Source: Pseudofabraea citricarpa
Lineage: Eukaryota > Ascomycota > Leotiomycetes > Helotiales > Dermateaceae
NCBI GenBank assembly: GCA_029641185.1
Contig: JAPWGK010000009.1
Location: 136,501-200,500 of the forward strand
Direction of reading: 5' to 3'
Length of the DNA: 64,000 bases
Shown piece after piece: positions 1 through 12,520 of the stretch (position 1 is the first letter of the stretch; each line of letters begins with the position of its first letter). Below the pieces are notes generated by a model, which did not search any database, was not told where the DNA came from, and saw only the letters and a list, made by a program, of their open reading frames with translations. The position numbers were made by a program, and so were the translations under genes.

Positions 1-1
1 T

Positions 2-3000
2 ATGAGCCAACCAGTAACGCTTTCCAAAAGTACCATTACAGACTGCGCCAAAGAACTTGCAGACCTTCGATCTGAATTGGAGAAGCCTTCGCCAAGCATA
101 TTCTGGCCGCTCAAGGAGAAGACACTTCAAAAACATGTCGATGACCTTCACCGATTTCGGAACATATTCTCCGATTTCTTCACTACCCAGAAACTCGTTA
201 CTGTATCTGCGACACATCAAGAGCTCATCCGATTGGGCCATCACGAAGGCCAAACAGAACTTTTGGATTGGATTGGTAATCCAGAAGAGACCTCAGGCCT
301 CGTTCTTACTCCGCTTCCAGGTACTGGTGAATGGTTCATAAAATCGGATTCTTATCAGGACTGGGTTTTAGGTAACGGCTCTTCGTTGCTTTGGTGCCAT
401 GGACCGCCTGGTGTAGGAAAGTCGATGCTTGCGTCTATTGCACTTCAGCACTTGTCTAAGACTCTTGATAAATCATCGGTCTCCCTTCTACATTACTTCT
501 GCGACTTTGCAAATCGAAAAGAGCAGAGCAAGGAAGCAATATGGAAGAGCTTGCTGCGGCAGGCCATTGCGCAAGGGCGGGTTCCTGCCCTCCAAACCTT
601 TGCTAGTGCCAACTCGCAGTCAGAACATCGTCGCCCAGCATCTTCGAAAGATCTACTCAATGCCTTGGATGCTATCTGTTCAAGCAACCAGGTTGTCATC
701 GTCGTTGATGGACTGGACGAGTTGGATAATGTGAAGGACCTGAAAGGCATCCTAGATCCCTTCATCAAGTACAACTGTAGAATCCTAGTCACAAGCAGGG
801 ATCTGCCAGAGATTCGTTCTGCTCTTACAATGGCATCAGCCCTGGAAGTGCAAACTGACAGAAATGATTTGAGAACTTATGTGGCTAGTCAATTTGAAGA
901 GAAGAACTTGGAAGACTTGCTGGAGAAATCCCCTGAGTTATCGACAGAAATCATCAATAGATCAAATGGAATGTAAGTAATGAGCTCTTCTTGAAAGCGC
1001 CCTGGTACTGACATATTAAGCAGCTTCCTTCTGGGGAAATTTTTGGTGAACCATCTTCTAAAGCTGACCACCGCCAATCAGATGCAAAAAGCTCTACAAA
1101 CCTATCCCGTTCATCTGGAGCAGGCATTCGAGTTTAGCTTTAAAAATTTACGCGACTCCTATTTGGCTAATAGAGTAATTGTATGGATTACAACTGCCGA
1201 GAGAAAACTCTCAATGTCCGAATTGATACATGGACTTGCAACAGAACAACGATCTGATGATATTGACGATAAGATGCTGATAGCTTCGGACAGAATTTTG
1301 AGAGTTTGTGAAGGTCTTGTAATTGCAAACCCTCAAGACGGCACCGTGAGTATGGTGCACACCACTGTGTATACGTGGTTTCGCAAACGCGACACCACCT
1401 ATTTCAACGAACAACTCGCAAGATCGTGTTTGTGGTATCTCACCTTACCTCAATTATCAACTGGACTAGTCGATACTGCGGATGAAATGAATGAACGCAT
1501 GGAGAGTCTCCCATTGCTTTCATATGCTGCCCAGCACTGGCAAAAACACGTCCTCAATGATGCAATGGAAGACAGCCTCAAAAGTGCCATAGATGTGTTG
1601 TTGGAAAACGAAAACTTTACCTCCGCTGCATTTCAGGCAATAAACTATAAGAACCACCAGAAAACCCAAGCTATACGATCAGGCAGCTTCGATACAATCC
1701 CCATACATCACTCGGCACTGCATATTGCTGCGTATTGGAACCTGCCGAAAAAGGTATTCGAACTGCTAGCAAATGGCAAAGACTTAAATTCTGTGGACTC
1801 ACAGGGTTGGACTCCATTGCACTGGGCATGTTTTGGGAGAAGCCGAAAGGTAGTCCCACTGCTTATCTTGCACGGAGCCGAGGTAGTTACAAAAGACTCG
1901 GTCGGTTGGACGCCTCTTTTTTGGGCGGTTTTAAATGGTGATGCTACCATGGTTGAGCTTCTCCTCGGAAACAGAGTGAACTATTTGGGCCGAGATATCT
2001 ATGGCTGGACCGCGCTAAGATGGGCGGCAGCGAGTCAGCAAATCGAAATCATCAGGCTCGTGCTCAAGCATCACAACAACAGTCTATCGCGCATTCACAA
2101 ATATCGAAAAACATTCCTGAAGAAGCTAAGTGTCAAGGAGGCCCTTTGCTTCTCAGTGGAGCAAAATATCCAAGGCGATCTTCTCGATGAGATTCAAGAT
2201 CGAACAATCAACGCAATCCCAGAAGACAGGGGTTTTAATGAGTTATACAGTATTTTGGACGATGAATCACTGGACCTCAGTTATCTCTGGAAAAATGGTC
2301 ACTTTGATCAACAAGTAGGAAACGTCTGGAGAACCATGAGTAAGATGGAAAGTCACCGTGGTGTTGAAGATTACATTGAAGACGACCCTCATGAGGAAAA
2401 CTCACCCAAAGCTAAGAGATCTGCGTTGCTACATGCAGCTATCAGAGATAAGAACATGCTGGCTGTAAGACTTCTGATTAAACTTGGAGCAGATGTCAAC
2501 CATAAGAGCATTAGAACTCCTTTGCATGCAGCTACATTTCGAAAGGATCCGAGTTTTGCTGAGGTTCTGCTCGAGCACGGAGCTCATATAGAAGCTCTTG
2601 ATTCTCAGGGTCTCACACCTCTACAGCAAGCGGTGCTCAACGGGTTCGAGGAGGTAACCAAATTCTTATTGTCTAAAGGAGCCAACGTAAATGTCATGTA
2701 TATCTACGTGAACAGAAATGGAGCTGGCGTAAATTCTCCAGGATTCCGAACCCCTCTAGAAATGGCTTCGACCAAGACGCCCCTGATGTTGGCATGTGGT
2801 ATCTCTGCCCAACCGCCCCACCCTGATTTAGCAACCAGAATGGTTCGTTTACTTCTTGAGAATGGTGCTGACGTTAATATTAAAGAGAACTGGCCGCACG
2901 GCATGACTGCCATCCACTATGCGGCCCGTTCGAGAAACATAAAGCTTCTTAACCTACTCATCGACGCTGGTGCGGATAGCCAAACACTTGACAACTTTGG

Positions 3001-4678
3001 CAGAACCTCCGTACACCACCTTGTTCTGGGTGTAAAAAGGACTAGAGGGCTATCTCACATGTCTAATGCTGATAGGTACAGACACGACTTGCCTGGCATG
3101 GCAACAGCTTGCCTGACGCTTCTAAGTCAAAAGTGCGGAATAGACTATCTAAGCCGAACCGCTGAATGGGAGGAAAGTTACAGAGAGTCGTACAATTGTT
3201 GGTCTCGCAAGATGAGCATTCACACACCCCTGTCTCTCGCGATTATGTTGGAAGACTGGGAATTATTCCAGGGACTTAGTTCTTTTGGAGCTCAGTTTGA
3301 GACCAATGTACCTTTGGATCCACTATTAGCTGGGCCTTCACTAGCATTGCAGCCTGATGCGCTAGACATGCTTATCGAAAACGGCGCGAATTTCGAGCCT
3401 AAGGAAACATGGATGTGCTATATATTCATTCAAAAACTGACGCCGAAACAAGTCGAAACACTCACTGTCATTATATCAAAGCTAATTCCTCGTGGCCTCA
3501 ACATCAATATAATGAACCGAAAGAAAGAAACAGTTCTTCACGGAGCAGTTAGCGGAAGTGGCTTCTTCGAGCTCACCAAATTCCTGCTTAAAAATGGCGC
3601 TGATCCGTTCCACCAAAGTGGCTCAGGGCTTGACAGTTTTATCCTGGCCGGTCTAAACAATGACTTCGACACCTTGCAGTATCTATTGGACCATGTCAAA
3701 CAGCACCCTCGCAAGGATAACTGGTCACAGTACTTGAATCATTCAGAGCATACACAGGGCTTTGATAACCTCACTACAATTTTCTCCGCCCTAAAAATCG
3801 CAGGTCTAATAAACGTCGTAAACAAATCGGGCACGCTACTTTGCCATGCTGCAAAATCAGGAAATACGGCCTTTTTTCAAGCGCTTCTGAAAAACGAAGC
3901 AGACACAAACCTTAGCAACGAGAAAGGCCAAACACCATTGCACTTTGCAGCTGCGAGCGGATGTACATCTATCGTAGAGATTTTGATCAACTTGGGTGTC
4001 GATTTAGACGTACGAGACAACAACGAGCGGACCCCGTTGCACCTTTCAGCCATACAAGGTCATTCTGAAGTGATCAACTTGCTGCTATCTAATGGTGCCA
4101 GCCCAATCTTAGCTGATTTTGAGGGATGGCAGCCGCTCCATTTTGCAGCCTGGGCTAGCCATACGGAAGCTGCCCGGTGTTTTATCAAAGCTGGGGCATC
4201 GGCGCAAGTAGTGACTTCCCGCTTTACTTCGGAAGGCGGCTGGAGAAGACCTTCCGGGCTCTATATTGGTTATCAATGGGCAGGCACACCACTTGAGCTC
4301 GCTGCCATGGCTGGCAATGTCGAGATCGTGCGGCTATTGCTCACGAGTAAGGGAGGAATCAATATCAACGCAAGAACGGACGACTTCGAGCGAACTAAGA
4401 AGTTCTGTCACTCGAGTATAACGACACCCGGAGGAGGGCCTACGGCGTTACATATCACACTTGATACTTGCACATTCTACGGGGAACGTAGACCAGCACT
4501 ATGTAGAGACCGGTTGGAGATCGCGTCAATATTAGTTGAGAATGGCGCAAGCGTGCAAGGAGTTGTGGATCACCTAAGATTCGAAAACATTCAGCGATTT
4601 AAAGAGTTTCCTGAGTTATGGGACACTTTGCGAGCAGGTATCTCTAGCGATCGCTACATAGGCATGTGGTTAGAGTAG
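2..4678 (+). CDS. NACHT-ankyrin NLR-like protein, 5' partial
   Basis: Two exons, 2-972 and 1024-4678, join in frame across a GTAAGT...AAGCAG intron and give at least 1541 residues. Counting from the first in-window Met, residues 1-60 resemble the end of the helical N-terminal domain common in fungal NLRs (Trp-Pro-Leu-Lys-Glu-Lys segment). The true start is therefore probably upstream of the window. The Walker A motif GPPGVGKS is at 134-141, and a Walker B-like VVDGLDEL follows about 100 residues later. The splice junction falls in the SNG-(I)-FLLGKF segment at the end of the NACHT module. The C-terminal two thirds carries many ankyrin repeats, recognised by repeated TPLHxA and LLxxGA motifs. 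By family it should be a cytosolic STAND receptor-type protein in which NTP binding triggers oligomerisation. Its ligand and effector output cannot be read here. Confidence 0.88.
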
Positions 4679-5583
4679 TCTTGCATCGATACTATAGCAT
4701 TTGATAATTTCGAGTAACATAGATTTTGGTTGCACTGCGTCGGTTAAACAAGACGAGCAGAGAATCACACGAGATGAATCGAGGGCAAAGGATACCACCA
4801 TTGCGTAGCTCAGCTTCGCTTTTAGTTTGACTAGAAATTTAATTCATTTTAACAGATACCCTGTACTTGTTTGGCCAGTGGTAGAGAATCTGTGACCAGT
4901 ACATATTGACTGTCTCCCAAAAGTCCAAATTATGTGTGAACGTTATTCGTCGACCGCTCAAGAATCTAACGATGATGTCTTCTTATAAAATTATACACTG
5001 CCAAAAACATTTAATTCTCCTAGGCTTTTCCCAGTACTTTGTATGTAATGTAATATAATCTACGACTCCCAAGAGAGAAATTCATACCTAGAAGTACCTC
5101 AGCCTCTTCAACCCTCTGAAAAAGAGTGCACGACATCGCGAGTTCCAAGCCGTCATAATTATGCGACAAATCAAAATCTTCTATAAAATACATTCTCACC
5201 GCATCGCGAGACTAAGGCTAGCTCAACCGCGCTACCAAGTTCAGGAGTAAGATTAGCATGACTGATCGAATCTGCGAAGCGTTGAATCGTTCATATCCTC
5301 CAGATCATGTGATGGTTTTCAAGTCACGTGTAAATTGAATATCTTATCATGTTTATCCTGTGATTTGACAGGCTAATAGCTTGGATCAAGAAGACAATGT
5401 AGGTAACCAACTAAGGTACGCAGACTTACTTGGATGACGGGAACTGTCATTCTACACGTGACTGAGTGTTCTGGTTTGGACGGTGAAAAGTTATACCGAA
5501 AGAAAGGGTACTAGCGTCGCGTTCTCTTGAAAGCATCGGAAGCCGTAACTCAGCACTTCTAATACAATCCAATTCCAGCGAAA
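4679..5583. other. Intergenic, no gene seen
   Basis: AT-rich spacer between the NLR and the next gene. A stretch near 5140-5250 has short tRNA-like words (GGTAGCGCGG on the minus strand), but no cloverleaf or proper B box could be built. It should hold the terminator of the NLR and the promoter of the following gene. No distinct motif stands out. Confidence 0.5.
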
Positions 5584-6312
5584 ATGAGGCGTTTAATTTT
5601 CCAAAGCTTCCAGCGGCGACCCCTTTTAGAGACACGCAACTTTGCACCCAGACGTACATACCATCTGCTTCTAGAAACAACCTTGGACCTGCCGCCACTA
5701 AAGAAGGGCCAGAAGCCACCAAAGATCAGGGTTGAACATCTTATTCTCACATTGAAGCTCGATGCCCGTTCGGAGGAACTTCTCGAAACACTAAGAGCCA
5801 GATATATACCTAAGCATCGCAGGCAGATAACACCACACGTAGTCCTCTACCATGCATTACCAGTTGATCATCTGGACTTCATTAAAAAAGACATCGAAAG
5901 CACATGTGCCAGATCATCTTCTTTTAATATATTCATCACTACGCCACTTAAGTTGGGATGCCATGGCGTAGGACTAAACATCACATCATCAGAGGCCAGC
6001 TCCTTGCACAACCGTTTATTGGCCAAATGGAAGTCCAAGAGATTCGAGTTGACAGAGCAGGATTTGAACCCGTGGAGCGGGACCCATGTAATTCTGCAGA
6101 ACAAGGTATCCAAGCCGGTTGCGAGCATGACTTTGCAGGAACTGGAGGCCAGCTGGAAAGGAGAGACGGCAGTTGCTCAGGGATTGAGGCTTTGGACGTA
6201 CAAGTACAATAGGACATGGCGTTTGCTGCTCGACGAAGATTTCAAGGATGTAGATGAGTGGAAGAAGGCAAACACCCCCGAAAAACAATTCACCCAAGCG
6301 ATTCAAAACTAA
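5584..6312 (+). CDS. 2H phosphoesterase / 2'-5' RNA ligase-like protein, degenerate motifs
   Basis: Single-exon gene of 242 residues, close to the usual size of the fungal 2'-5' RNA ligase-like family. The family is recognised by two conserved blocks: PHVVLYHALP at 84-93 and HVILQNKV at 168-175. Active 2H enzymes carry HxT or HxS in both blocks, and their two histidines hydrolyse cyclic phosphodiesters. Here both histidines remain (H85, H168), but the third position of each motif is Val or Ile instead of Thr/Ser. Catalysis may be weakened or lost, leaving an RNA- or nucleotide-binding role. The start follows an A-rich context (GCGAAAATG). The family call rests on motif recognition only. Confidence 0.72.
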   Translation: MRRLIFQSFQRRPLLETRNFAPRRTYHLLLETTLDLPPLKKGQKPPKIRVEHLILTLKLDARSEELLETLRARYIPKHRRQITPHVVLYHALPVDHLDFIKKDIESTCARSSSFNIFITTPLKLGCHGVGLNITSSEASSLHNRLLAKWKSKRFELTEQDLNPWSGTHVILQNKVSKPVASMTLQELEASWKGETAVAQGLRLWTYKYNRTWRLLLDEDFKDVDEWKKANTPEKQFTQAIQN

Positions 6313-6663
6313 GCCTTCACTCAACCCATGGCCTTCACAGGACCGAATCGACCCTTAACACTACATCTCCTACCCCGTGCGACAAGGATGAATACTAAAC
6401 TGAGGGGTTATTTGTTCTCTTCACAAAGGCTCTCTCTACCCTGGGATTTATCAAGAACTTGGTGGCACTTGCTTCGCGTTTATTTCGCTGGCACTGTTCG
6501 AACTAGCTGATTTTAATAACTGTACTTTTGCAAACGTTTCTCTCTATCTAATAAATCGAATAGTTTAGAGTGCATGACAGTTTTCTTCTGTTCCAAGTAT
6601 TGGCTGCTATGTATAAGCAAAACAAGGGCCCATAACATCACCCCCATATACGTCCCCTCATCC
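6313..6663. other. Convergent intergenic spacer
   Basis: Short region between convergent genes; it should contain both 3' UTRs. An AATAAA-like word (aataaatcg near 6550) could serve polyadenylation. Nothing else is seen. Confidence 0.4.
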
Positions 6664-8450
6664 TCAGCGAGCGAAGTCCAAAGCGCGATCAATAAAGATG
6701 CGCATCGCATCAACACGATAGTCATCAGCTTCAATGAAGGAAGTTGTGTTCCCATCGAAGACTATGTTCTGTGGCGTGTTGATATCGTAAGCTGGCCAGG
6801 TAAGATTGAAATCCGTGACTAAAATGGCAATATATGTCAGCTCCTGCTCTCTGAAACTCATCTGGGTCTACTTGTAACTGTGGAACTTACTACCGTGATT
6901 ATTTGGCGATTGGGTATTGATAAAGCTGACCCACATCCGGCTCACGAGATGGCCAAGAGCTCTATACCGTTCTGCACGATCAGCTGGCTCGACACTAAAG
7001 GCACTAAGCACCATTCCTGCACCCTCGACATTGTCAAACACAAAGGGGATTCCACAAAGTGTGTCGCTCCTAAAGCGAGTGGATCAACCCCTGCGGATAT
7101 GGTGTTGAAACGATAGCTGTATGTTGGAATTCCGCTGCTGGTCCACAACTCGCACGCGTAGCGCCTTCCAGCCACTATCATACTGTCACCCATATATCTT
7201 GCCAAACGAGCGAATTGCGGTAGGTATGGTGCTGGAAGGATAATGCTATCATCTGATGCTCCTGGGCTAGAGCTCAGCCGAGAATCCGGGTAAGCGTCAG
7301 CCAGCAGGTTTGTGGTCTCAGCTGTCCCTACTCTAAGGAACCGTGCTTCTTCTTGAATGTATGTGGCGAAGCCTTCTGTACTGTTGACGCCAGTACCAGC
7401 AAACAACTTCCTCTCATCGGTATTGCTCCCGATTAGCAGGGGAACTTTGACAAATTGGTTGTTCGACAATGTAATAGAGGGAAAGTCTGCAATCAAAGAT
7501 CCGTCAATAACTGGGGACCAAGATGTTTCGAGGAAGATGGCGTCTAAAGTTTCAAATGGAGTCGCTCGGAGACAATCCAAAGTGTTGACAGAACCTGTAC
7601 AATTTGATGCTGCGAGCACTGCGGCGTATTTGACCTGCGACTCTGCCGATGAGTCGAAAGTTGCATAGTGAAATGGACCTCCACTCTGGGCAATAGCAGC
7701 TTGAAAGAGCCCATCATCTCGACCGCCATTTGCAAGTAGGTGCAAGCCAACAGAGGCAGCACCTGCCGATTCTCCCATGATAGTCACCCTGCTGTGGTCG
7801 CCTCCAAACGCGCCAATGTTTTCTTGCACCCAGGCCAAAGCCAGTCTTTGGTCATGCAAGCCAACATTCAACTTGCCAGCAGCCTGTACATCATCTCCCG
7901 CTAGAAATCCCCAGCCATTTAGTCGATATGCTATCCTGACCATTATGGTGGGCATTCCCATCTCGACTGAATTGCGCAAAATAAAAGCCTCGGTGTACTG
8001 CTCATCGGCGATTCCTCCCTCGGTAAACCCTCCACCGTGGATCCAAACGACGACGGGAAGTCTGGAATCGGACGTCGTCCCGGCGGGACGGACCACATTT
8101 AGCTTGAGACAGTCTTCGCTTTGACCGAAGTCGAAGGCTGGATTGGATCCTGGGAAAAGCAGATAATAAGTACAATGTGGTTGTGTGGTTGTTGCGTCTA
8201 GTGTCGTTGTCCATGTTGTGTTGATGGGCTGCGGGAGTTCAAAGCGGAGGGATCCAGTTGGTGGTAATGAATAAGGCACACCGAGGAAGTAATCCTGCGC
8301 AAAGGTCTCATTGTAGTATCCCTGAATAGTCCCATTGCTGATCTGCACTGTCGGCTCGGTGGAGGCTTGTCTGGAGAGAATAGAGGCACCGAATGCTCCT
8401 TTGGAGTATCCTGCGAGTAGAAGGACACTGGATGCAAAAGTTGACTTCAT
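6664..8450 (-). pseudogene. Type-B carboxylesterase/lipase with a 1-nt frameshift
   Basis: A secreted alpha/beta hydrolase. The Met at 8450 opens a signal peptide (MKSTFASSVLLLAGYSKG), a better start than the longer ORF beginning at 8537. Family marks are EDCLKLNV, the HGGGF oxyanion motif and the nucleophile elbow GESAGA (Ser near residue 228 from that start). The GATHF segment supplies the usual catalytic His. Right after THFVE the frame breaks: around 7050 one base is missing, so the open frame continues with unrelated residues to about 6942. The expected family C-terminus (PFVFDNVEG..., SRMWVSFINTQSPNNH) is intact in the next frame. It continues across a 72-nt intron (6819-6890) to a stop at 6664. 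The gene is either a recent pseudogene, a truncated but catalytically complete enzyme, or an assembly error. Confidence 0.82.
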
Positions 8451-10418
8451 TGAGGAAAGAAAGGGTGTGTTGCTGTGGGTGAAGAGTCCAGATTCGAGGG
8501 GAAAGGACAGCAAGATTATATACTTCGAAAAGTTCATAGAGATTTGTAATTATTGCACTGCCTTCAGCTACAATCTATCCCAAGCCTCTAGCTACTGTGC
8601 AACCAAAAGCTATATTCGATATTTGCATGGATGTTGTGGAGTTTCTACCGCAAGTCTAGTCCTCAAGAGTGAAAGTGGAACTCCTCGATTGATGACAAAC
8701 GTAGAGAATGATATTTTCCCTGCAGCAAACTGTGCTAATCTAGATACACAGAGGTAGGAGGATCATGAACAACCGTGAGAACCAAACTCCGGTGTTTTCA
8801 AGGTGGATGCTCCAATCTCACGGTCATTTCACGGCCGGAAACTGCAGAATCCTTTCTTCTCAAATCAAAACTCAACAGTTCATAGGGAATTATCACCAGA
8901 GTCAGAAACAGGAAAACTTTAGCTAGTGCAGTATTTTAGGAGATCAATAAATGTAAGCTCCACTGTCTTCTCATAACATTCTCATGCATGGCACTATCAC
9001 CAAGGTAGACATTCGAATAATTAAGCGAGTACTTGATAGACAGGCAACGCATTATTATAGTTGATACCCTTATAATATTGTGTATACTAAAAATAGGGAT
9101 GAATAAAAATACAAAATATTTCATGATGACTCTTATGAGAGGGACAAATCAATTTTCCTTACTAACAAAACACTTCTGGAAGATGCTTAACATGGGAATT
9201 GTGGCGTTTTAACTTCTGCCTTGAGCTTTAGAGAATGTTAAAAAATAATTGATTTTTCCAAATAAGCACCATCATATTAAAGAACTATTCCATTTGTGTA
9301 TATAACAAGTGACTGTAGTGAAAATCAAGTGTTCGGTTGAAATATCCTGTCATCCTTGTAAGACTCAAGAGAAGTGTAACCGAGCGTTCATTATTACAGT
9401 GGGCCACGATCAACAGAGAACCGTCGCCTCGATACTACCTATGATCCACCTATCAAGCCCGAACGCCGAACTCACAGAACTGGATGCTAAGCTGGCCGAA
9501 ATCCTTCGGCCCAAGTCCTCAAGTTGACCGACCGCAGCCATCGATGATTGTCTTGGTGACAAAAGAAACACCACTTCAAGTCTAGCCATGACAGATCTCT
9601 CAGGAATTCGGTATCAGGATACACTAATTATCCCCTTTGCCTTGGAAACTTTGCGGTTAGAACCCTATTTTTCTAGCAGCTTTATAAACTTTAAAAGGTG
9701 CGGAAATGGCGCAAAATTCCCGGCCCGGTCACTGATCCGAACCAGGAAAAACGGTGTTAAGAATACGGCTTATATCCTAAGGCTTGGTATACAGAATTAC
9801 ACAGATGGATAACCCACATGACGAGTAATATCTTTAAATACAGAAGTTGAAACAATAACTGACAGTGTTTGTTGAGATTTACTCATTCGCTTGAACTTGT
9901 CTGCGATTATTAGTTTGACATACGAACCATAGAGGAGCCAAGTGATAGCATAACTTCCTAACCTTCATAAACACGCTACCTACTTACAGCCTCAAGTCTA
10001 ATGCTCGTTCATTTAAACGCGTGATATAGATCTTGTGAAGATAGTAGAGACATCTGCTATTAGCATCTTTCAATTAAAACACTAGAAACTTACTGCATCA
10101 TGTCAGCCAGGTAGTTGGACAAAGCAGGAAGAAACACATCGAAAAATAGTCGGCACCAATCAATCAGTCAAAGAAGGATTTGATGATATATGAAATATAA
10201 CTCGAGGCGGAGAATTGAAGGCATTCAGAACAGATGGGAACCATCCGAGGCCCGCTTAAGAGCTTCCTACTTGGGTTTAGGCAGACACATGCCAAGACAG
10301 GAACAAGCTTATCTGCCGCGTAATTGTTAGTTGGTACTTGAGCATCTACAACCAACCACTGGACTTTCTACAACTCTTCTTGATACTCAAGTCAATTGAC
10401 TGAGTAGGAATCATCACA
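8451..10418. other. Long intergenic region, partly AT-rich
   Basis: About 2 kb between divergently transcribed secreted hydrolases, so it holds both promoters. 8930-9310 is strikingly AT-rich with no coding signal. A short open frame at 9309-9527 (+) ends in a helix-like segment (ELDAKLAEILRPK), but it has no recognisable family and no splice partner. No transposon or RNA gene was found. Confidence 0.5.
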
Positions 10419-12520
10419 ATGGTCGCCGTAGCATTTGTTGTGGCTTCATTATTATCGGTGGCGGCCGGAACCAGAGCTTACCCCGCCACCAAGGATTTTG
10501 CCTGGTCAGATGTAAACGTCCCCTCACAAGGCTTGGTACAGCTGTCTAATAGTTCAGCAGATTGAGCCTTCTAAAAGCCTTGAATTCCATGGTTGTTTTG
10601 GCAATCATGAATGTGCTAGACTTGATGTTCCGATGGACTGGAACAGTACCTATGAAAACGGGAGTCGCGTCGCTGTCGCAATAATCAAAATTCCAGCCAG
10701 GGTTCCAGTCACCGACAAGAGATATGGCGGTGCCATTCTACTCAATCCAGGTGGACCCGGTGGTTCCGGAGTATCCCTGGTTTTCCGCTATGGGGAACAC
10801 ATTCAGAGAGTAGCCGATGCTGCAACTGACCCTACTAAATTGGACGGCAAAGTCGGCGATAAGTACTTCGACATTCTGAGTTTCGACCCAAGAGGCGTCA
10901 ACAATACCACACCACAAGTCATCTGTTTTCCTGACTTTGAATCGCGCCAAGGATGGGAAAGGTCTATTGCGGCCGAAGGAACCATCAGTAGCTCGGATGT
11001 AGCATTTTCAAACAAGTGGGCAAGATATCTTGCTATCACCGGGAGCTGTACAGAAAGAATGAATGCAACCAGTAAGAATGGAGAAAATCTACTGGAGCAC
11101 GTGAATACAGCGCCTGTTGTTGGAGACATGGTTGCGATTATTGAGGCTCTAGGAGAGTGGCGAGAGAAGAAGGCCTTAACTCTCCTCAACTCTAGCCCTG
11201 ATGCCGATATGTCTTCTCTTTCCCCAGCGAGATACATTTCTGGCCACAATCAAGATATATTGAAGTCATCGGACGTGGTCGCGAACCGGGACGAAATCAT
11301 CGAACGGATAAAGTGGAAGAAGGGAGAAGAAAAGCTGCTCTATTGGGGATTCTCTTATGGTTCTGTTCTTGGGGCAACCTTCGCTGCGATGCAACCGCAA
11401 AGGGTTGGAAGAGTCATCATTGACGGAGTTGTCGATGGCGAAGATTATTATTCGGCAGAATTCAAGATGAACTTGAACGACGCCGACTATGTAAGTGACT
11501 TCGACATTCATCGGGTTGCCCATTACTGATTTGGAATAAAGGTGTTCTCGCAGTTCTTTCACTTTTGTGCGGTTGCTGGTCCGAAAGCTTGTGACTTCGC
11601 GGAAAAGGAAAACGAAACAGCCGAACAACTTCGCAAGAAATTTGATGCGCTTCTTGCGGACCTTCTCGTTCAGCCAATTCCAGTTTTCACCGACCCGACA
11701 AGAATCAACTCTGTACCAGACATTGTGACTTCCTCTGACCTGCTTCGTTATCTTCGGGAAAGTCTCTACTCGCCACTGAAGGCATGGCCAGTAGTGGCTA
11801 AGGTCTTGCACGAAATTCAAAATCGTAACGGAACGGCTTTGTCCATCATAAAGAATCAAGACTTTGTTGAAAAGGATATATCTTGTTCAGAGTGTGATGA
11901 TCCTTACTCTTCCAAGTGTCAAGGACCCACACTCGGGGAGGATCCTGAAATGAGCGCTTCGGTTTGGTGTGCAGATGGCGTCGCTGCTCATGTCACACCA
12001 GAAGTGTTCAAAAATACCACTTTGAAGGGTTTGCGAGAACAGAGTTTACTTTTTGGTGACATTTGGGCCGAGTTGAGAATGCAATGCGTCGGGTGGAATG
12101 TCCGACCGAAGTGGGGATACAATGGCATATTCAAGGATATCAAAACCAGTCATCCAGTCTTTGTAGTTGGAACAACGGGAGACCATGTCTGTCCAATGGT
12201 CAAGTAAGTCCTTTCCATTTTGGTATATCATGCCCTGTTAATAACGTTCGTCTAGCGCACACAAAATGGCCAAGTCGTTTGTCGGCGCTGTAGCCCTGGA
12301 ACAAAAGTCTCAAGGGCATTGCAGCCTCTCTGGTCCCTCGCTCTGTACATCTAGCTATGTACGATTATACTTCCAGACTGGGGAACTGCCACACGTTGGC
12401 ACGCGTTGTGGCGTTGATCAACTTCCCTTTGAGCCATCAAAGGATATGACCTCTATGGAGTTGAACCAAGAAGAGAAAGATCTGTGGGAAGCAATTAGGC
12501 ATTTTGATGGATTGTACTAA
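10419..12520 (+). CDS. Secreted tripeptidyl-aminopeptidase-like serine hydrolase (peptidase S33 type)
   Basis: Four exons (10419-10511, 10561-11490, 11542-12203, 12256-12520) give 649 residues. The first exon encodes a signal peptide (MVAVAFVVASLLSVAAG). Exon 2 resumes with IEPSKSLEFHGCF and the CARLDVPMDW block typical of fungal TAP-like proteins. The oxyanion loop NPGGPGGSG is at about 94-102, and the nucleophile elbow GFSYGS places the catalytic Ser near 296. The C-terminal TAP domain supplies Asp in TTGDHVCP and His in SQGHCSLSGPS. The enzyme should trim peptides outside the cell or in the vacuole or wall space. The catalytic triad is complete. Introns are 49-52 nt. Confidence 0.9.

Noticed and set aside
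5130..5260. tRNA-like words (GGTAGCGCGG, CGCGAGTTCCAAG)
   Set aside because: No consistent acceptor, D, anticodon and T arms could be drawn on either strand, and the B-box candidate has a pyrimidine where a purine is invariant.
9309..9527. 72-codon plus-strand open frame
   Set aside because: Only a short helix-like end (ELDAKLAEIL) looks protein-like; no start context, splice partner or family.
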